Assembly: GCA_004802705.1 (NCBI GenBank) | Contig: SGPL01000724.1 | Span: 1 to 13,936 of the forward strand | Direction of reading: 5' to 3' | Origin: Bondarzewia mesenterica | Lineage: Eukaryota; Basidiomycota; Agaricomycetes; Russulales; Bondarzewiaceae | DNA length: 13,936 bases | Part shown: in pieces, positions 10,354 through 13,936 of the stretch | How positions within the stretch are numbered: the stretch's first letter is position 1 | Layout: each line of letters begins with the position of its first letter | The notes under the pieces: model-generated | What the model was told of the DNA's origin: nothing | The model's input: the letters and a program-made list of their open reading frames with translations, nothing else | The model's database searches: none | Program-made: the position numbers and the translations under genes

Positions 10354-12830
10354 TTAGCACCTCCGATATATCCCAGCTCTAGCCTCCTCTTCCCTACAAT
10401 CTCCAAAAAGCTGCTCATGAATACACAAGGTGAATAGATGATCAAGGATGTGACTCGCCTATACTCAAACATAACCTGCACGCCCACAAAAAGACATGCA
10501 CACGCGCTCAACAAGAATCGCACGCCTGCACGACAGTCCGAAGCGCGCAAATGAGTATTTATACTCTCCCACAAACCAAAAAGCCAAAATGAAAATGGAG
10601 AAAGTGTGAGAACACACGGCTCACCTGCACAACTACCGGCGATCTCCCTAGCCATATACGCCATCCCCTCCGTCCCAATGACGAACCCTACCAGATTCGC
10701 GCCCATCATCATGAGCACATTACACACTGCACCGAGCGCACAGACGTGTCTGTACCAAGCGCGGTCAGCAAACTACAATCGCCCACCAGAAAAGACCATT
10801 TAAGCAATCCGCGCGTTGTGAAAGCGAGTAAACACGACGCTACCTTGGACGGGGGCAGCAGGCGCCGCGCGAGCAGCTCGGGGAGGATGAACAGCGTGAC
10901 AAGCCATCCCCACGCCAGGAGCCTGAATGATAGATCATGCCAAAGCGCGACGAACGAGAACACGAGCAAGCTCGACACGGCGACACGCTTTGTCCCGCCC
11001 AGCGGGATGTATATATATCTGCACAAAGGTTCCATGCATCTCAGAATGGGCTGAAAGGAGGAGAGGAGAGGAGAGGAGAGGAGAGGAGGGAGTCGGGGCA
11101 TACCGCACGATCCATAAATTATACGATCGGTGCCAACTCCTCCAGAACCCGAGAGTCGAGTAATTGTTCGCCATACACCGTATCATATTTTCCGGCGGGT
11201 CGATTCCGTCGAGCAGTGCCCACAAACGGAAGAACCGCCACGGCAGCAACAACTGACCAGATGAAATAGCGGAGAAGGATTGATTAGTGTGGACGTGCAA
11301 CAATGAGACGTGAACGTGAGCGTACCTTCAGCCAGACGACGATCAGATTCCAAAAGCCGATCATGCTGAGTTGTGCGGCACTGTCTCCAGCCCAAGCATG
11401 CGCGTCCTTAATAGCGACGACGTACATGAAGTGCAGGATGCACTCCATCGTGAGCAACGTCACAAGAAAACGAAGGGCATAGCGCGCAGTCGTGCCCATC
11501 GAGATTGTGGTCGGGCGTGCAAGCTGGCCATCATTCATCAATTCAAATCTGAGTCTACCGCAGAAAATTCAGGCGCGGGTAACATACCTGCCACATAAAG
11601 TCGTTGAACGTCATGATCGGACCCGCGATATACAAAGGCGCGTAGAGCGCATAGGCCAGATAATTCCGATACGAATACGTCTCGATTGTGTGGAACGTCG
11701 TCGTGCGCCGTTTCGCGTCCATCTCAGAGTTACTTGTCTTCCTTCCATGTTTCAGTTCAACAAACTGTTTGCAAGGCAATGTAGTAAAGAGCTTACATCA
11801 GGTGTGCCAGTGCGGTTAGATGCCCAGTAGTAGTCCATGCTAAACGAGATGAGCCGGAGCATCGTGATGTTGAAGCTGATATGCCAGCGCGGGTACACGC
11901 CTTGCCAGCTATCCTGACGATCAGCATACCGTGAGCGGAGACACCAAAATTTCGTTGAAGATCACGTACCAGAGGTTGTAATGACGGATGCACACTGGCA
12001 AATGCATAGGCCGCATTCATCTCATTCAGGAAAAGTACACCAGAATTGAAGACCCAGGTCGCAATGACTGCGCATTTGTACTGTCCACAAGCCTTCGCGA
12101 GGGCGTAGTTAATGGAGAGAATGAGCAGTATTTTGAACGCACTCGTGCCATGCAGGACAAACAGCATAATGAAGGAAAATATAGTGTAGAAGGGGAGGCG
12201 ATAGAGATTGTCGGATGGGGGTGTGGAAGAGGCTCGGAGAATAGGGCGCGTGTAAATGTACTTCAAGAGGAAGAAAATGGATATGAGAGCGGCGAGGGCA
12301 GGAATATTACTGCGGAAGGAGCGGTATTGGAGGTCGCTGTTATCCTGCAACAATGCATTAAATTAAGAGTGATCGGAAGAACGAAATGAGATCAGGTGTT
12401 CCGTTCAAAACGTGTGCATTTGCGAAGTAAAAGAGATGCACTTACAACTTCGCGGCCGAATAGCCATCCATGCGCCAGCCTATGGCGATATAGGTTATAA
12501 TTCCTATGCGATGCTACCAACGAAGTACGCGTCACTACATCCCGCGCAACGGTACATACCATTGGATTGAGACGCACTTGAGCTGAGAGATATCGGAACC
12601 CATATCATCCATGGCACTGCCAAAATAAATATAATATAGTAGAGCATGAACTCAGGTGTCCGCCATCGAGATGGCGGTTTTAGGCCGTAAGGCGGACGGT
12701 AGGAGGAGGGTACGTCGACAGTCAAGCTTGTGATTCCACCACGTCTCGGTGGGTATGGGTCGCTCAGTTCTAACGACGCTCGGGAAGGATGCAGGTTAGA
12801 GGGCATTTCGATGATGAGGTCTTCGCCCAT
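10354..12830 (-). CDS. GUP1: membrane-bound O-acyltransferase Gup1
   Basis: Multi-pass ER membrane MBOAT protein; in yeast, Gup1 remodels the lipid of GPI anchors and was first found through glycerol uptake. Exons: 12830-12578, 12513-12446, 12344-11970, 11913-11797, 11737-11588, 11523-11326, 11252-11104, 11018-10844, 10772-10625, 10525-10459, 10393-10354; total 579 aa (yeast Gup1 560). Motifs in order: hydrophobic segment at 61-82, [16 protein letters not shown], the membrane-rich exon 3 with [70 protein letters not shown] with His428, [26 protein letters not shown] with His464, WYRHVCA, MFEYR and terminal [12 protein letters not shown]. The two histidines sit in the conserved MBOAT core. Start is the only ATG preceding the first exon frame. 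The last intron appears to be GC-AG. Confidence 0.95.
11057..11090. repeat. pentanucleotide microsatellite (GAGAG)n
   Basis: Five perfect GAGAG units at 11061-11085, with one-mismatch units on either side. It lies wholly inside GUP1 intron 7 (11103-11019). In the transcript it reads as CTCTC repeats between the donor and the acceptor, so its length is free to vary without changing the protein. Confidence 0.85.
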
Positions 12831-13087
12831 CAAATAGGGTTACTCGATGAAAAAATGAAGGTTAACGTCGAAAGAAAGATCAATCAAGTATGCATGGGTC
12901 TCAGGCTGGTGAGCCTGACTGGAGACTCGAGAGTATGATTGCCAGCCAAAACAGGTATTTGTCACGGTAAAGAGCAGCGGTGACGGACATAGCGTGACAG
13001 TACTCTCGGACCACTACCGCGACGGTCTACATACAACCAGTCAGTCCCTTCCAGCAAAACTTGTTCTGGCTTCCATTCTGACAGACC
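12831..13087. promoter_or_regulatory. divergent promoter region, GUP1 / CK2 beta
   Basis: Only 257 nt separate the two start codons, so the promoters must share this space. An inverted repeat with 7-nt arms, TCAGGCT and AGCCTGA around GGTG, lies at 12901-12918. No TATA box or other known element is clear. Confidence 0.4.
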
Positions 13088-13936
13088 ATGCTTAAACGTA
13101 CAGTGGAAGACGTATCCACGGGCTCTGATTCTGACTACTCCAAGTGAGTCCGCATTTTCATCTTGCCACTCCCCGCGCTCACCCATCCAACCAGCTCGGT
13201 ACGTTACTGCAGATCTGGCATCATACTGCGTGTAGTCAACCAAATTCCACACGTTTCCACGTTTCTCACGGCACTTCACCCTCTGATATAGTGGATATCA
13301 TGGTTCCTTTCCTCCAAAGGGAACGAGTACTTCTGTGAAGTCGAGGAAGACTACATTCTAGACCGCTTCAATCTTACGGGATTAAACACCGAGGTGCAGA
13401 ATTATTCGCAGGCTCTGGATTTAATCACAGATAATCTCGGTGAGGACTATCGCTTTTCGCCGACCGGAAATGTATCGGTGCTGATCCGTTCCGCAGACGA
13501 CGACTTCCAAGACGAGTTCCGCGGCTCTCTCGACATCCAAGCTCGGCTCCTATACGGCCTGATCCACGCCCGATGGATCGTAACAGCGCGTGGCCTCCAA
13601 AAGATGGTAAGCTCCTTCCTCTCATCCATCCCGATCAACTGCACTACTCATGTCTCTTCTTCCGTAGCTCGAAAAGTACAAAAGAGCCGACTTCGGGCGA
13701 TGCCCCCGCGTGCTCTGCCAGTCACAGCCGCTCCTTCCCGTCGGATTGACCGACAACCCGTACGAGAACGCCGTTAAGCTCTACTGTGGGCGTTGCGAGG
13801 ACATCTACTCGCCCAAGTCCTCGCGGCATGGCTCGATTGACGGCGCGTACTTCGGCACGTCATTCCCCCACCTCCTCTTCCTCGTCTACCCTGCCCTTAT
13901 CCCGCCAAAAAGCGGCCCCGTCGACGTCGCGCGGCC
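13088..13936 (+). CDS. CKB1: casein kinase 2 regulatory beta subunit (3' end cut by window)
   Basis: Regulatory subunit that dimerises through a zinc ribbon and anchors two catalytic CK2 alpha subunits in the tetramer. Exons: 13088-13143, a probable 4-nt microexon 13195-13198, 13292-13439, 13497-13606 and 13668 to the window end; phases fit throughout, 195 complete codons visible. The start MLKRTVEDVSTGSDSDYS is a short acidic leader. Then come WISWFLSSKGNEYFCEVEED, RFNLTGLNTEV, QALDLITDNL, an acidic patch DDDFQDE, LLYGLIHARWIVTARGL, LEKYKRADFGRCPRVLC and LYCGRCEDIYSPKSSRHG. The CPRVLC and YCGRC pairs are the four zinc-binding cysteines. The DGAYFGTSFPHLLFLVYP segment is also conserved. After it the sequence reads IPPKSGPVDVAR up to the edge, where the family normally has a basic P-K-R stretch before the C-terminal tail. 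Confidence 0.95.

Noticed and set aside
10326..10459. Unspliced C-terminal extension of GUP1
   Set aside because: Reading through gives a Cys/Gly-rich tail unlike the family, while removing the GC-AG intron gives the expected basic RRC ending.
11738..11796. Shorter GUP1 intron 4 ending at the CAAACAG before TTTGTTGAACTG
   Set aside because: It would be only 32 nt, below the normal size here. The acceptor at 11739-11738 gives 59 nt and keeps phase.

Overview
The window is nuclear DNA from a filamentous fungus, most likely a basidiomycete of the Agaricomycetes type. This is an inference from style: genes are packed tightly on both strands and cut by many short introns (mostly 50-100 nt) with GTRNGT-like donors. 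The proteins resemble fungal versions of conserved eukaryotic families. No bacterial, viral or transposon signature was seen, and I found no tRNA, CRISPR array or defence system.

Layout, left to right. 1-366 holds weak splice-like signals on the minus strand that may be the edge of an unidentified gene. 799-2589 (+) is PPE1, the protein phosphatase 2A methylesterase (8 exons, 378 aa). 2713 to about 5316-5742 (-) is RIX7/NVL, the two-ring AAA ATPase of 60S ribosome assembly; both ATPase modules are complete but the 5' end is unresolved. 5770-9217 (-) is a four-BRCT scaffold of the Rad4/Cut5/Dpb11/TopBP1 family (about 10 exons, 915-923 aa). 9543-9989 (+) is mitochondrial ribosomal protein uL30m. 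10354-12830 (-) is GUP1, a membrane-bound O-acyltransferase (11 exons, 579 aa). 13088-13936 (+) is the casein kinase 2 regulatory beta subunit, cut by the right edge.

The exon chains were built by hand. A join was accepted when the reading phase fits and the joined protein follows known family motifs. For PPE1, GUP1 and the BRCT scaffold the summed exon lengths are multiples of three and give normal protein sizes.

The genes are housekeeping functions with no evident common pathway: phosphatase and kinase control, ribosome assembly, replication checkpoint, mitochondrial translation and lipid remodelling. PPE1/RIX7 and uL30m/GUP1 converge; BRCT scaffold/uL30m and GUP1/CK2-beta diverge from short shared promoter regions. 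I see no sign of a new biological system. The items most worth a second look are gene-structure oddities: a probable 4-nt microexon in CK2-beta, a GC-AG intron in GUP1, and a RIX7 gene whose N-terminal domain I could not find in very little available space.
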